Origin: JBMNKL01 sp050261495 | GTDB lineage: Bacteria > Bacillota > Clostridia > Acetivibrionales > DTU013 | DNA length: 11,434 bases | Reading direction: 5' to 3' | NCBI GenBank assembly: GCA_050261495.1 | Contig: JBLNDI010000057.1 | Coordinates: 1-11,434, forward strand | Shown: positions 1 to 7,201 of the stretch, piece after piece | How the letters are laid out: each line of letters opens with the position of its first letter | How positions within the stretch are numbered: position 1 is the stretch's first letter | The notes under the pieces: model-generated | Told to the model about the DNA's origin: nothing | The model's database searches: none | Seen by the model: only the letters and a program-made list of their open reading frames with translations | Made by a program: the position numbers and the translations under genes

Positions 1-218
1 AACCCGGCCGGTTCGTCCACATTCCTGTTTATAAATAAAAACAACAGCAGAAACGCGGTGATTATTATAAGCGGCACAGTGCCGGCAATGCCTCCCGGGT
101 CGGAATCGTTTCCGGAAAACAGGACAAGGATGAAAACAATCGCAAAAATAAGGACTTCATCAAGACCTTCATCATACATTTTTCTCAAATGTACGGGCAA
201 GTCATCAAAAAAGGCCAT
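1..218 (-). CDS. Small membrane protein, C-terminus cut by window edge
   Basis: I do not recognise a named family. On the minus strand an ORF opens with ATG at 218 and stays open to base 1, giving 72 codons without a stop. The start is well supported by GGAGG at 226-230, seven bases before the ATG. The protein begins MAFFDDLPVHLRKMYDEGL and has a charged N-terminus of about 25 residues, then a hydrophobic segment (IFAIVFILVLFSG, about residues 25-37). A short Gly/Asp turn follows, then a second hydrophobic stretch (about residues 47-63), so it is probably a two-pass membrane protein. The first hydrophobic segment resembles the repeated core of the neighbouring 64-residue protein, so the two may be distant paralogues. 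A sigma-K-like promoter lies just upstream, suggesting expression in the sporulation mother cell. The role is unknown and the C-terminus is missing. Confidence 0.72.
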   Translation of the reverse strand, partial: MAFFDDLPVHLRKMYDEGLDEVLIFAIVFILVLFSGNDSDPGGIAGTVPLIIITAFLLLFLFINRNVDEPAG

Positions 219-249
219 AAAACTGCCTCCGGCAATCTGGATAACAGTA

Positions 250-276
250 TATTCTATGAAAATGCAAAGAAAATGT
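250..276 (-). promoter_or_regulatory. Sigma-K/E-like promoter candidate for the gene starting at 218
   Basis: Read on the minus strand, AC (276-275) is followed after 16 bases by CATAGAATA (258-250). This fits the sigma-K pattern known from Bacillus (AC, 16-17 bases, CATAnnnTA). The predicted start of transcription is near 243, leaving a leader of about 25 bases that holds the GGAGG. The motif is short, so support comes mainly from its position and from a similar arrangement before the neighbouring small gene. Confidence 0.45.
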
Positions 277-298
277 TGCCAAAATTTATTTGAATGCA

Positions 299-323
299 TA
301 AAAAGGGGCAATTAATGCCCCTT
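299..323 (-). terminator. Intrinsic terminator of the 64-residue protein gene
   Basis: AAGGGGCA (303-310) pairs perfectly with TGCCCCTT (316-323) around a five-base loop. On the minus strand the stem is followed by a short U run (304-300). It lies nine bases past the stop codon at 332, so it ends that transcript and separates it from the next minus-strand gene, which has its own promoter. Confidence 0.82.
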
Positions 324-331
324 GCGAATAA

Positions 332-526
332 TCAGCAATAAAAGAGTTTCAGGAACACAAGTATGAAGAACAGCAGGTCGTCATTCTTACGGCATGTGTT
401 TTTACCGCGTTTGCCGGTCGCTAAAATGCCGATTGCGCTATTATCATAAAAAAGCAGCAAAAAGACCAGTATAAAAAATAAGAGCGTGCAATCACAGGTC
501 CTGCCGCAGGATTCGATATCCGACAT
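332..526 (-). CDS. 64-residue hydrophobic protein with an internally repeated LLFFILVFL segment
   Basis: The ATG at 526 is preceded by GGGGAGG (539-533) at a spacing of six bases, a very strong ribosome binding site. Promoter and terminator candidates flank the gene, so I take it as real despite its size. Residues 15-23 and 51-59 are the same nine-residue hydrophobic segment LLFFILVFL, each followed by a Leu/Phe/Tyr end. Between them is a basic linker (KRGKNTCRK, about residues 39-47). The N-terminus has three cysteines (C7, C11, C13); C45 and the C-terminal C64 make five in all. It probably inserts as two short membrane segments. Very small LLFF-type proteins of this kind are common in spore-forming Firmicutes and some are tied to sporulation. 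That link is inferred here from the promoter, and no function can be assigned. Confidence 0.78.
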   Translation of the reverse strand: MSDIESCGRTCDCTLLFFILVFLLLFYDNSAIGILATGKRGKNTCRKNDDLLFFILVFLKLFYC

Positions 527-564
527 ACGATCCCTCCCCAGGAAATTTTAATAACTTCCATTGA

Positions 565-592
565 CATAATATGCAGCCCAGGCCGGGATTGT
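565..592 (-). promoter_or_regulatory. Mother-cell sigma (K/E)-like promoter candidate for the gene starting at 526
   Basis: On the minus strand AC (592-591) is followed after 17 bases by CATATTATG (573-565). This is one mismatch from the CATAnnnTA -10 pattern of sigma-K and close to the sigma-E -10. Transcription would start near 558, about 30 bases before the ATG. It is weaker than the copy at 250-276, but the same gene type, strand and arrangement recur. Confidence 0.35.
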
Positions 593-741
593 TACACGCG
601 GCAGTATGCGTCCGCCGGAAGGCAGGCTTTGCGAAAAACGGCATTGCCGGGAATAGTTGTATGGTATAAAATTATCATGTAATATAATAGAGTAGCATTT
701 TAAAGCGATGATATTTTAAAGCGGGAAATTCCCTCCGTCCG
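593..741. other. Non-coding divergent spacer with an 11-bp direct repeat
   Basis: No ORF with a ribosome binding site is visible in this part of the 527-903 gap. The only local structure I see is a perfect 11-bp direct repeat ATTTTAAAGCG at 697-707 and 713-723, with starts 16 bp apart. It sits 19 bp upstream of the -35 box of the plus-strand promoter. It could be a regulator site or chance in AT-rich DNA. Confidence 0.4.
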
Positions 742-770
742 TTGAAAAATGCCGCCTCATGCAATAGAAT
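742..770 (+). promoter_or_regulatory. Sigma-A promoter for the thioredoxin-reductase-like gene
   Basis: TTGAAA (742-747) and TAGAAT (765-770) are separated by exactly 17 bases, each one mismatch from consensus. Transcription would begin near 777, leaving a leader of about 127 bases before the ATG at 904. I see no known riboswitch in that leader. Confidence 0.65.
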
Positions 771-836
771 TTTTTGTAGCGGGTAAATATCAGCCGTGGC
801 GTCAGAGGGCGGAATCAAACGGTGCGGCATGCTAAA

Positions 837-877
837 AACGTGCTATATATGCTGAATAAACATTAACGTGCCATATA
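837..877. repeat. 13-bp direct repeat in the leader before the start at 904
   Basis: AACGTGCTATATA (837-849) recurs as AACGTGCCATATA (865-877), matching at 12 of 13 positions with starts 28 bp apart. It lies in the untranslated leader just upstream of the ribosome binding site at 889-895. A paired regulator-binding site is possible. No factor can be named. Confidence 0.45.
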
Positions 878-903
878 CAAATAAAGAAAGAAAGGTTAAT
901 ACC

Positions 904-1776
904 ATGTACGATGTCATTATTATAGGCAGGGGACCGGCAGGCTTGTCGGCCGCTTTGTATACTACGAGATCGAACCTGGCGACGCTCATAATAGGGAGGA
1001 ACGACAGCAGGCTTCTTAAGGCCGAGAAGGTTGACAATTATTTCGGATTTGCCGATACGGTAAGCGGCAGGCATCTCCTGGCTGAAGGCGAGAAGCAGGC
1101 TAAAAGGCTGGGAGCCGTGATTATAGACGCCGAAGTCATTTCAATAGAGAAGGACGATTGCTTTAAAGTGCTGACGAATACGGGCGAATACCTCGGAAAG
1201 GCGGTCCTCCTGGCGACGGGCCAGCCAGGGAAAACCATTGCGATTGAAAACCTTGTCAGGTTTGAAGGCAGAGGCGTCAGCTATTGCTCCACGTGCGACG
1301 GCTTCTTTTATAACAACCTGAAGGTCGGGGTGCTGGGGAACAAGGATTATGCAGTTCACGAGGCCAACGAGTTGACGGCGTACACAAGCAGCATAACAAT
1401 ATACACAAACGGCAGGAAACTTGAGGTAAGCGAAAAAAACGAAGAAGCGTCAAGGAAGTTCAGGATTGACATGAGGAAAATATCAAAGCTGGATGGGGAA
1501 GAATCGCTGCAGAGGATACACTTCACCGATGGCACCAGCGAAGAGATAGACGGTTTATTCGTGGCGTATGAAAGCGCCTCAAGCCTGGATTTTGCCCGCA
1601 AGCTCGGCATACTCACGGAAGGGAACAGGGTTGTGACCGATGCAAACCAGCAGACAAACCTGGAAGGATTGTTTGCAGCGGGAGACTGCGCGAGCAGCTT
1701 GTGGCAGATATCCGTTGCGGTCGGCCAGGGAGCCGTTGCCGGGAAAGCGATTGCCGGCTATGTCAAAAAGCTTTGA
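904..1776 (+). CDS. Thioredoxin-reductase-like flavoprotein, probably ferredoxin-dependent (FFTR-like)
   Basis: This 290-residue protein has the FAD-binding GRGPAG near the N-terminus (8-13), the redox pair CSTC (128-131, followed by DG) and the C-terminal FAD motif AAGDC (258-262). These are hallmarks of low-molecular-weight thioredoxin reductases, normally 300-320 residues. The second nucleotide-binding region is atypical: the GxGxxA loop is replaced by GNKDYA (145-150), and the HRRxxxRA signature that binds the NADPH phosphate is absent, with IYTNGRKLEV in its place. Loss of both is characteristic of the clostridial ferredoxin-dependent flavin thioredoxin reductases, so I infer that ferredoxin is the likely electron donor. 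It would pass electrons through FAD and the CxxC to thioredoxin in the cytoplasm. I chose ATG 904 because an AAAGG site sits eight bases upstream. An in-frame GTG at 868 lacks a ribosome binding site and would add 12 residues before the FAD strand. Confidence 0.85.
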   Translation: MYDVIIIGRGPAGLSAALYTTRSNLATLIIGRNDSRLLKAEKVDNYFGFADTVSGRHLLAEGEKQAKRLGAVIIDAEVISIEKDDCFKVLTNTGEYLGKAVLLATGQPGKTIAIENLVRFEGRGVSYCSTCDGFFYNNLKVGVLGNKDYAVHEANELTAYTSSITIYTNGRKLEVSEKNEEASRKFRIDMRKISKLDGEESLQRIHFTDGTSEEIDGLFVAYESASSLDFARKLGILTEGNRVVTDANQQTNLEGLFAAGDCASSLWQISVAVGQGAVAGKAIAGYVKKL

Positions 1777-1868
1777 ATATGTTTTTCATTGCCTTTTTAC
1801 GGGCAGTGATTCCATAAGCATATTTATAACATTTAGTTTTAGTCATTCTTTATTACAGGGGGATTTAT

Positions 1869-4400
1869 ATGAAAATTGCTTTTTCGACACTGGGCTGTCC
1901 CGATTTTGACTGGCCTGATATCTATTCAATGGCCAAAGACCTCGGTTTCGACGGGATTGAAATCCGCGGCCTGGGCAAAGAGATATTCGCCGTGAAAGCT
2001 CCTCCGTTCACCGAATCGCAATTGCCGGAAACTATAGAGAAGCTCAAACGGCTGCGGTTGGAGATTCCATGCCTTTCGAGCGGCTGCAGCCTGGAATTTC
2101 CCGACGAAGACGGAAAGAACCACGACGAAATCCTGCAATACATAGAACTCGCGTCAAAGCTGGGGACCCCGTATATACGCATACTTGGGGACAGGGAGGC
2201 GCAACCGGACGGCGAAGTTGACGACGAGGTCGTCCTTGCTGCCTTGAAGCGGCTGATACCTGTCGCTGAAGAAAAGGGAGTCACGCTTCTTGTCGAGACA
2301 AACGGCGTTTATTCAGATACCAGGCGGCTCTATGATTTGCTAAACCGCACCGCAAGCGATGCCGTCGGGGCGTTGTGGGATGTCCACCATCCATACAGGT
2401 TTGCCGGCGAGTCTGCCGAAAAAACCGTACAGAACCTCGGCGCCTACATCAAGTATGTACATTTGAAAGATTCCGTGGTTGAGAACGGCAAGATATGCTA
2501 CAGGATGATGGGCGAGGGCGATTTGCCGATTGACAGCTTTATCCGCGCCCTCCGCTCGATAAATTACGACGGCTACCTCTCTCTCGAATGGGTCAAGCGA
2601 TGGGCAAGAGACCTTGAGGACGCGGGCATAGTTTTTCCGCATTTTATTAATTACATGGAAAAACACCTGCCTAAAACGAGGCAAAAAGGAAGGCTGTACA
2701 CAAATAATGCCGGGACGGGGAAGTACGTGTGGGAAAAATACTCGCTTATAGACCTCACGTTTCCGCAGGTTCTTGACCGCATCGCGGAGGAATTCCCCGA
2801 CCAGTATGCATTTAGATACACGACGCATGATTACACCAGGACTTACCCGGAATTCCGCGAGGATGTGGATACATTTGCGAGGTCGCTTATCGCTCTTGGG
2901 GTAAAACCGGGGGACCACGTCGCGATCTGGGCCACCAATGTTCCGCAGTGGTTCATCACTTTTTGGGCGACGGTAAAAATCGGGGCCGTACTGGTTACCG
3001 TCAACACAGCGTACAAGATACATGAAGCCGAATACCTGCTGCGCCAGTCGGACACGCATACGCTGGTCATGATCGACGGGTACAAGGATTCAAACTATGT
3101 GAATATCATAAATGAAATCTGTCCCGAGCTTAAAACGGCTGAAGCCGGGAAACCCCTGCACATTAAACGCCTGCCGTTCCTTCGCAACATAATAACGATA
3201 GAATCCAGGCAACCGGGATGCGTAGCGTGGGACGACGCTATCGCGCTGGCGGAGAAGGTTCCGCCCGAGGAAGTCCAGAGGCGTGCCAATGCCCTTGACA
3301 GGCACGATGTCTGCAACATGCAGTATACGTCCGGAACCACGGGTTTCCCCAAGGGAGTCATGCTTACCCATTACAATATAATAAACAACGGCAAATGCAT
3401 CGGCGACTGCATGGATTTGTCAACGGCCGATAAGATGCTGATACAGGTGCCGATGTTCCACTGTTTCGGGATGGTTCTTTCAATGACCTCCTGCATGACG
3501 CATGGTTCAACCATGTGCCCGGTTCCCTATTTTTCTCCGAAGGTCTCGCTGGATTGCATCAACAGGGAGAAAATCACGGCGGTTAACGGTGTACCTACCA
3601 TGTTCATAGCCATGATGGAGCACGAGGACTTCAGCAAAACGGACTTTTCGCATATGAGGACAGGTATAATGGCCGGCAGCCCGTGCCCGATAAAGGTCAT
3701 GCAGGACGTGGTTGACAAGATGAACATGAAAGAAGTCACTATAGTATTCGGTCAGACCGAAGCCTCCCCTGGATGCACGCAAAGCCGCGTTGACGACAGC
3801 CTTGAAGTGAGGGTTAATACGGTAGGACGCGCGCTTCCCGGCGTAGAGTGCAAGATCGTCGATCCCAGGACCGGCGAGGATTTGCCCCCCAATACGGACG
3901 GAGAGTTTGTGGCAAGGGGCTACAATATAATGAAGGGCTATTACAAGATGCCCGAGGCGACCGCCGCGGCGATCGACGAAAACGGTTGGCTGCATACCGG
4001 GGACCTTGCCAGGATGGATGAAAACGGGAATTTTAAAATAACCGGCAGGATAAAGGATATGATAATAAGGGGCGGGGAGAATATTTATCCGAAGGAGATC
4101 GAGGATTTCATATACACCCATCCAAAGGTGAAGGACGTGCAGGTCATCGGAGTGCCTGACAAGCAGTATGGCGAAGAAATAATGGCCTGCGTGATATTAA
4201 AGGACGGCGAGCAGATGACGGAAGACGAGCTTAAGGACTATGTACGCACGCACATGGCAAAGCACAAAACCCCGCGCTACGTGGAGTTTGTCACCGAGTT
4301 CCCGCTGAACGCCGCGGGGAAGGTTTTGAAATACAAGATGCGCGAATGGGCGATTGAAAAGCTCGGCAAGCAGGAGGAAAGCCAGATCGAAACGGCATGA
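1869..4400 (+). CDS. Fusion: sugar isomerase/epimerase-type TIM barrel + AMP-forming acyl-CoA synthetase
   Basis: The single uninterrupted ORF of 843 residues starts at an ATG with AGGGGGA five bases upstream. Residues 1-265 form a xylose-isomerase-like TIM barrel (AP endonuclease 2/sugar epimerase superfamily). Metal-ligand candidates are E143 (LLVETNG), D171 with H173/H174 (WDVHHP), H198 (YVHLKD) and E240 (LSLEW). Residues about 287-835 are a full ANL-superfamily ligase: YTSGTTGFPKG (486-496), FGQTE (627-631), TGD (710-712), GRIKDMIIRGGENIYP (726-741) and the C-terminal catalytic lysine K818 in NAAGK. The ligase body looks like fatty-acyl-CoA synthetases (FadD/YngI type), which activate a carboxylate with ATP and couple it to CoA. 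Both halves keep their catalytic residues. No ribosome binding site precedes the internal methionine at the junction (M263), so the protein is probably made as one chain. The substrate and the reason for the fusion are unknown. It lies 92 bases after the FFTR-like gene without a clear terminator between, so co-transcription is possible. Confidence 0.88.
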   Translation: MKIAFSTLGCPDFDWPDIYSMAKDLGFDGIEIRGLGKEIFAVKAPPFTESQLPETIEKLKRLRLEIPCLSSGCSLEFPDEDGKNHDEILQYIELASKLGTPYIRILGDREAQPDGEVDDEVVLAALKRLIPVAEEKGVTLLVETNGVYSDTRRLYDLLNRTASDAVGALWDVHHPYRFAGESAEKTVQNLGAYIKYVHLKDSVVENGKICYRMMGEGDLPIDSFIRALRSINYDGYLSLEWVKRWARDLEDAGIVFPHFINYMEKHLPKTRQKGRLYTNNAGTGKYVWEKYSLIDLTFPQVLDRIAEEFPDQYAFRYTTHDYTRTYPEFREDVDTFARSLIALGVKPGDHVAIWATNVPQWFITFWATVKIGAVLVTVNTAYKIHEAEYLLRQSDTHTLVMIDGYKDSNYVNIINEICPELKTAEAGKPLHIKRLPFLRNIITIESRQPGCVAWDDAIALAEKVPPEEVQRRANALDRHDVCNMQYTSGTTGFPKGVMLTHYNIINNGKCIGDCMDLSTADKMLIQVPMFHCFGMVLSMTSCMTHGSTMCPVPYFSPKVSLDCINREKITAVNGVPTMFIAMMEHEDFSKTDFSHMRTGIMAGSPCPIKVMQDVVDKMNMKEVTIVFGQTEASPGCTQSRVDDSLEVRVNTVGRALPGVECKIVDPRTGEDLPPNTDGEFVARGYNIMKGYYKMPEATAAAIDENGWLHTGDLARMDENGNFKITGRIKDMIIRGGENIYPKEIEDFIYTHPKVKDVQVIGVPDKQYGEEIMACVILKDGEQMTEDELKDYVRTHMAKHKTPRYVEFVTEFPLNAAGKVLKYKMREWAIEKLGKQEESQIETA

Positions 4401-4514
4401 AGGATAGGCATAGCGCAAATTGGACATCAGGCTCCGTAATGGGCAGGCTGTAATGCATTGACTCGTCCTCAAGCGGGAGCGGATGAATTGTGGATAGGGC
4501 GGCTTTTAGCTAAG

Positions 4515-6815
4515 TCAATTATCTTGTTTATTATTTAAAATATATTCACGGTATGCTGTTGGAGTCAAGCCTACATCTTTTTTAAAGGCAGAAAAGAAAT
4601 GGCTTATACTTATGAAACCGATCATCTCGGGTATTTCATTTACTTTACAGGTTGATGATGCTAATAGTTCTTTTGCTTTGTTTATTCTAACCTGCCGAAT
4701 ATAATCGTTGATATTTGAACCTGTTATTTCCTTGTATATTTTGGAAAAATAATATGGAGTATATCCGGTTTTCTCCGCTATGGATTCGACACACAAATTT
4801 ATGTCCTGATAATGTTCCTTAATATAGTTCTGTATTTTTTCAACAACGATGTAGTGCTTGCTATTTTTAAGCTGATTTATTTTTTTTAGCATGTCCTGGT
4901 ATTCGTCATATTTTTTGACCATCCATTCTAATAACTGGTCCAGGGTTTCCAATTCTACAAAAATATTATTGAACTCATCAAAACTTAGCTGAAATTTTCT
5001 GTTATTCTGAAGTATGGTTTGGTTAATGGTTTTAATGCAGGTAATTAGTATTTGAAAAAAAATTATGACTGCGTCCGGATAAGGATAATTCCGAATAAGG
5101 TTTATTATTTGTTCGATACTTTCAATAAATAATTCACGCTTGCTTAGTTTGAGAGACGATACCATTTGGTTTTCAAACTCAATTGGAAAATATATATTTG
5201 TAGAAAGGTTCTCTTCGAGGTATCTTTTATAGATACATCTATCAAAGCCTAAAACAAATCTATACTTGATCATTTCCTCGGCAGTTTTAAACGCCTGAAA
5301 GCATTCACTTATATTGTTTGCCACTCCGCCAATTCCTATAGTGAGTGTCACTTGGAGAATTTTTTTAGAGACTTCTCTGAGTTTGTCCATATTTGCCAGC
5401 AGCAGGTTGAAGTCATCCACATTATTATTTTTAAAATTTAAAAACAATGCTATTTCACCATTATACATGTTTACTGTTTCGCACAGAAAATCCTGATTTA
5501 ACAACTCAGGGATAATTTTGCTAAAAGTAGATTCATATACATGCCTTTTTGAGGTATCTATCTGATTGAATCTGTCAATTTTTATAGCGATCAATACAAG
5601 GTCAGAAAACTCTATATTGAATTTGTAATCCTGAAGCAAATATTTATATTCATCTGAGATTATCCCAGATTTTAACAGGTTTCTTAGTAAATTTTCTTTA
5701 AGTAGCGGGTCTTTATTTGCATTTTTGTCCTCCAGCGCATGATATTTTTGCAGGGTTTTATTGAAAACCTCGGATATGACTGCAAATTCGTCCTTTTTAG
5801 TATTGGAAACACCAAATTTTGAGCTTGCAAACATTTCAGTTATTTTTCTTACGGGATAATAAATCCTTTTTGTTAAAAAGTAACCCGTTAAACTGAATAC
5901 CAATAATCCACATAAGCTTATCAGAATAATCGCATTTCGTTTTTGGCTGATGATTTTACCTATTTCGTCTGTAGAAATGATATTTATCAAATAAAAATCG
6001 GTTTGAAGGCTTTTGATATATGTAACAATCTTGTTGCCTTCAGCAGTTTTGATATTGAAGCTTCCCTTGATTTCACCATCCTCAGTTATCTTTTTAAAGT
6101 ACGTTTCAATTTCGGAAGAACCTGAAGGAAAGTAATTTAACGGACTATAAATAGGTTTTCCGTCGGCATCCGTTACAATTGTTATACCGTTGAATTTACT
6201 AAGTATGTCTTTTTCTATAGTCTGTCTGTCCATGTTTATAATAACGGCGTTATCTACCTTGCCATCTGAATTCGGCTCACCAAATATGAATGAGATAGTG
6301 GTGAGGGGATTTATACCTTTAACAGGATTGAAGTTGATAGTGCTGAAAACCATGTGAAAACGGCTTTTGGACGCAACCCTGTGAGATTTCTCGGACATTA
6401 TCTCATCAATGCTGATATCCGACAAGCCTGTATGCAGGTAGTCTTTGAAATTGCTGTTGTATAAATATATTGAACGTATGTAGGTATTCATTTGCTTTAT
6501 TATCATTAAATAATTATAAGCTTTGTTAGCCGTTTGCCAATCATACTCCGACAGGTTTAGAAATGTATTCACATCCGTATTCTGCCTGAGGTAAATATTG
6601 GTCTGCTCCAACTGAACGACTATGCTGTCCAAATTAACGTTAATCCTGTCAAGACCGTTGATATACTCAATTTTCAGCTGGTTGTAGATGTTTTCCAAAT
6701 ATATGTCTGAGTATAATATCGATAACGAAATTATTATGATTGTGGTCATGAAAATGAACGACAACAGCAGCTTTATATAATAATTCTTTATAAATGGACC
6801 TTTTCTTCGAAGCAT
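4515..6815 (-). CDS. Membrane-anchored AraC-family regulator with extracytoplasmic sensor domain
   Basis: Protein of 766 residues. TM1 (about 13-35) and TM2 (about 294-315) flank an extracytoplasmic region of about 260 residues resembling a double-Cache sensor. A HAMP-like connector follows (about 316-365). Residues about 400-530 resemble the degenerate GGDEF-like domain of such regulators: they contain LTIGIGG and an AEEMIKYRFVLG helix but no GGDEF signature, so cyclase activity is unlikely. Residues 655-760 are an AraC-type double HTH (SIAEKTGYTPYYFSKIYKE, then IPEMIGFISISHFFSAFKK). YesS/YtdP-type proteins of this layout control carbohydrate genes in Firmicutes. The likely target is the divergent glycan-degradation genes at 7251 onward, and its own promoter may share the control region. 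The start at 6815 is set by AAGGAGGA (6828-6821). An in-frame ATG at 6899 has no such site and would put 28 extra residues before the TM segment. The gene is AT-rich compared with 904-4400. Confidence 0.9.
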   Translation of the reverse strand: MLRRKGPFIKNYYIKLLLSFIFMTTIIIISLSILYSDIYLENIYNQLKIEYINGLDRINVNLDSIVVQLEQTNIYLRQNTDVNTFLNLSEYDWQTANKAYNYLMIIKQMNTYIRSIYLYNSNFKDYLHTGLSDISIDEIMSEKSHRVASKSRFHMVFSTINFNPVKGINPLTTISFIFGEPNSDGKVDNAVIINMDRQTIEKDILSKFNGITIVTDADGKPIYSPLNYFPSGSSEIETYFKKITEDGEIKGSFNIKTAEGNKIVTYIKSLQTDFYLINIISTDEIGKIISQKRNAIILISLCGLLVFSLTGYFLTKRIYYPVRKITEMFASSKFGVSNTKKDEFAVISEVFNKTLQKYHALEDKNANKDPLLKENLLRNLLKSGIISDEYKYLLQDYKFNIEFSDLVLIAIKIDRFNQIDTSKRHVYESTFSKIIPELLNQDFLCETVNMYNGEIALFLNFKNNNVDDFNLLLANMDKLREVSKKILQVTLTIGIGGVANNISECFQAFKTAEEMIKYRFVLGFDRCIYKRYLEENLSTNIYFPIEFENQMVSSLKLSKRELFIESIEQIINLIRNYPYPDAVIIFFQILITCIKTINQTILQNNRKFQLSFDEFNNIFVELETLDQLLEWMVKKYDEYQDMLKKINQLKNSKHYIVVEKIQNYIKEHYQDINLCVESIAEKTGYTPYYFSKIYKEITGSNINDYIRQVRINKAKELLASSTCKVNEIPEMIGFISISHFFSAFKKDVGLTPTAYREYILNNKQDN

Positions 6816-6820
6816 CTTTT

Positions 6821-6828
6821 TCCTCCTT
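6821..6828 (-). promoter_or_regulatory. Ribosome binding site that fixes the regulator start at 6815
   Basis: AAGGAGGA on the minus strand lies five bases upstream of ATG 6815. It is the only strong site near the 5' end of this ORF and argues against the in-frame ATG at 6899. Confidence 0.85.
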
Positions 6829-6923
6829 GTGAAATGGCACTGCTTTTTCCGTAATATCGGATCCATGGTTGTAAAGACTATCAAACGAGAAATGATCAAG
6901 AATGTTTAATGTGTTTCATAAAA

Positions 6924-6953
6924 ATTATATAACAAAGAAAATAATGATATCAA
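6924..6953 (-). promoter_or_regulatory. Sigma-A promoter of the AraC-type regulator
   Basis: On the minus strand TTGATA (6953-6948) and a perfect TATAAT (6929-6924) are separated by 18 bases. Transcription would start near 6917, giving an untranslated leader of about 100 bases before 6815. Confidence 0.62.
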
Positions 6954-7094
6954 CCTCATATTTATCCGAAGTTTTTCTGTCGGTTTCTATGTAAAATTTC
7001 TGAAAAGCCTTTAATATGGCAATATACGCATTTATGGAAAATTATGTTTGTTAATATAAAGAATATATTTTTGAAACAAGGAGTCCAGTTTTAT

Positions 7095-7201
7095 AAAATT
7101 GCTATTTATTAATTAAAATCAGAAGCTTTAAAACGAATTGTTGCAATTTATAATATAAAATATGAAGATCCCGAAAAATAGAATAATCACGGTAAAATTG
7201 C
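7095..7201. promoter_or_regulatory. Possible operator region: three AAATTGC copies around the secreted-enzyme promoter
   Basis: AAATTGC occurs at 7096-7102 and 7195-7201 on the plus strand and inverted (GCAATTT) at 7143-7149, overlapping the -10 box of the plus-strand promoter. The first and third are AAAATTGC octamers. An AraC-type regulator is encoded next door, so these are candidate binding sites. The DNA is very AT-rich, so chance is a real alternative. The rest of the 6816-7250 gap holds only the two promoters and no credible gene. Confidence 0.3.
7127..7154 (+). promoter_or_regulatory. Promoter candidate for the secreted enzyme and GH130 genes
   Basis: A perfect TATAAT (7149-7154) lies 16 bases after TTTAAA (7127-7132), a weak -35 match. 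Transcription would start near 7161, about 90 bases before the ATG at 7251. A poor -35 box fits a promoter that needs an activator such as the divergent AraC-type protein. That is inference. Confidence 0.45.

Noticed and set aside
58..315. Plus-strand 85-codon ORF over the left edge
   Set aside because: It is opposite the minus-strand gene starting at 218, which has a perfect ribosome binding site, and its residue mix (Arg/Ser/Lys-rich, no domain) looks like an antisense shadow. Its end also runs into the terminator hairpin.
868..903. Upstream in-frame GTG start for the thioredoxin-reductase-like gene
   Set aside because: No ribosome binding site precedes 868, and the extra 12 residues would sit before the FAD-binding first strand. 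ATG 904 has AAAGG at eight bases.
777..903. Riboswitch in the long leader of the thioredoxin-reductase-like gene
   Set aside because: I could not find the conserved core of any riboswitch class I know. Only a direct repeat and short weak pairings are visible.
2340..3059. Minus-strand 239-codon ORF inside the fusion gene
   Set aside because: It is fully antisense to the conserved TIM barrel and ligase coding sequence, has no ribosome binding site or recognisable domain, and is explained by the GC-rich codons opposite.
3507..4121. Minus-strand 204-codon ORF inside the ligase half
   Set aside because: It lies antisense to the most conserved acyl-CoA synthetase motifs. No start signal or domain is visible.
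4398..4454. Tiny plus-strand ORF overlapping the stop of the fusion gene
   Set aside because: It has 18 codons, no ribosome binding site of its own and no hydrophobic or other pattern.
4401..4514. A shared terminator between the converging fusion and regulator genes
   Set aside because: I searched both strands for a GC stem followed by a T run and found none. The transcripts may overlap or end by Rho.
6816..6899. Upstream in-frame ATG for the AraC-type regulator
   Set aside because: The AAGGAGGA site lies inside this extension and serves ATG 6815. No site precedes 6899.
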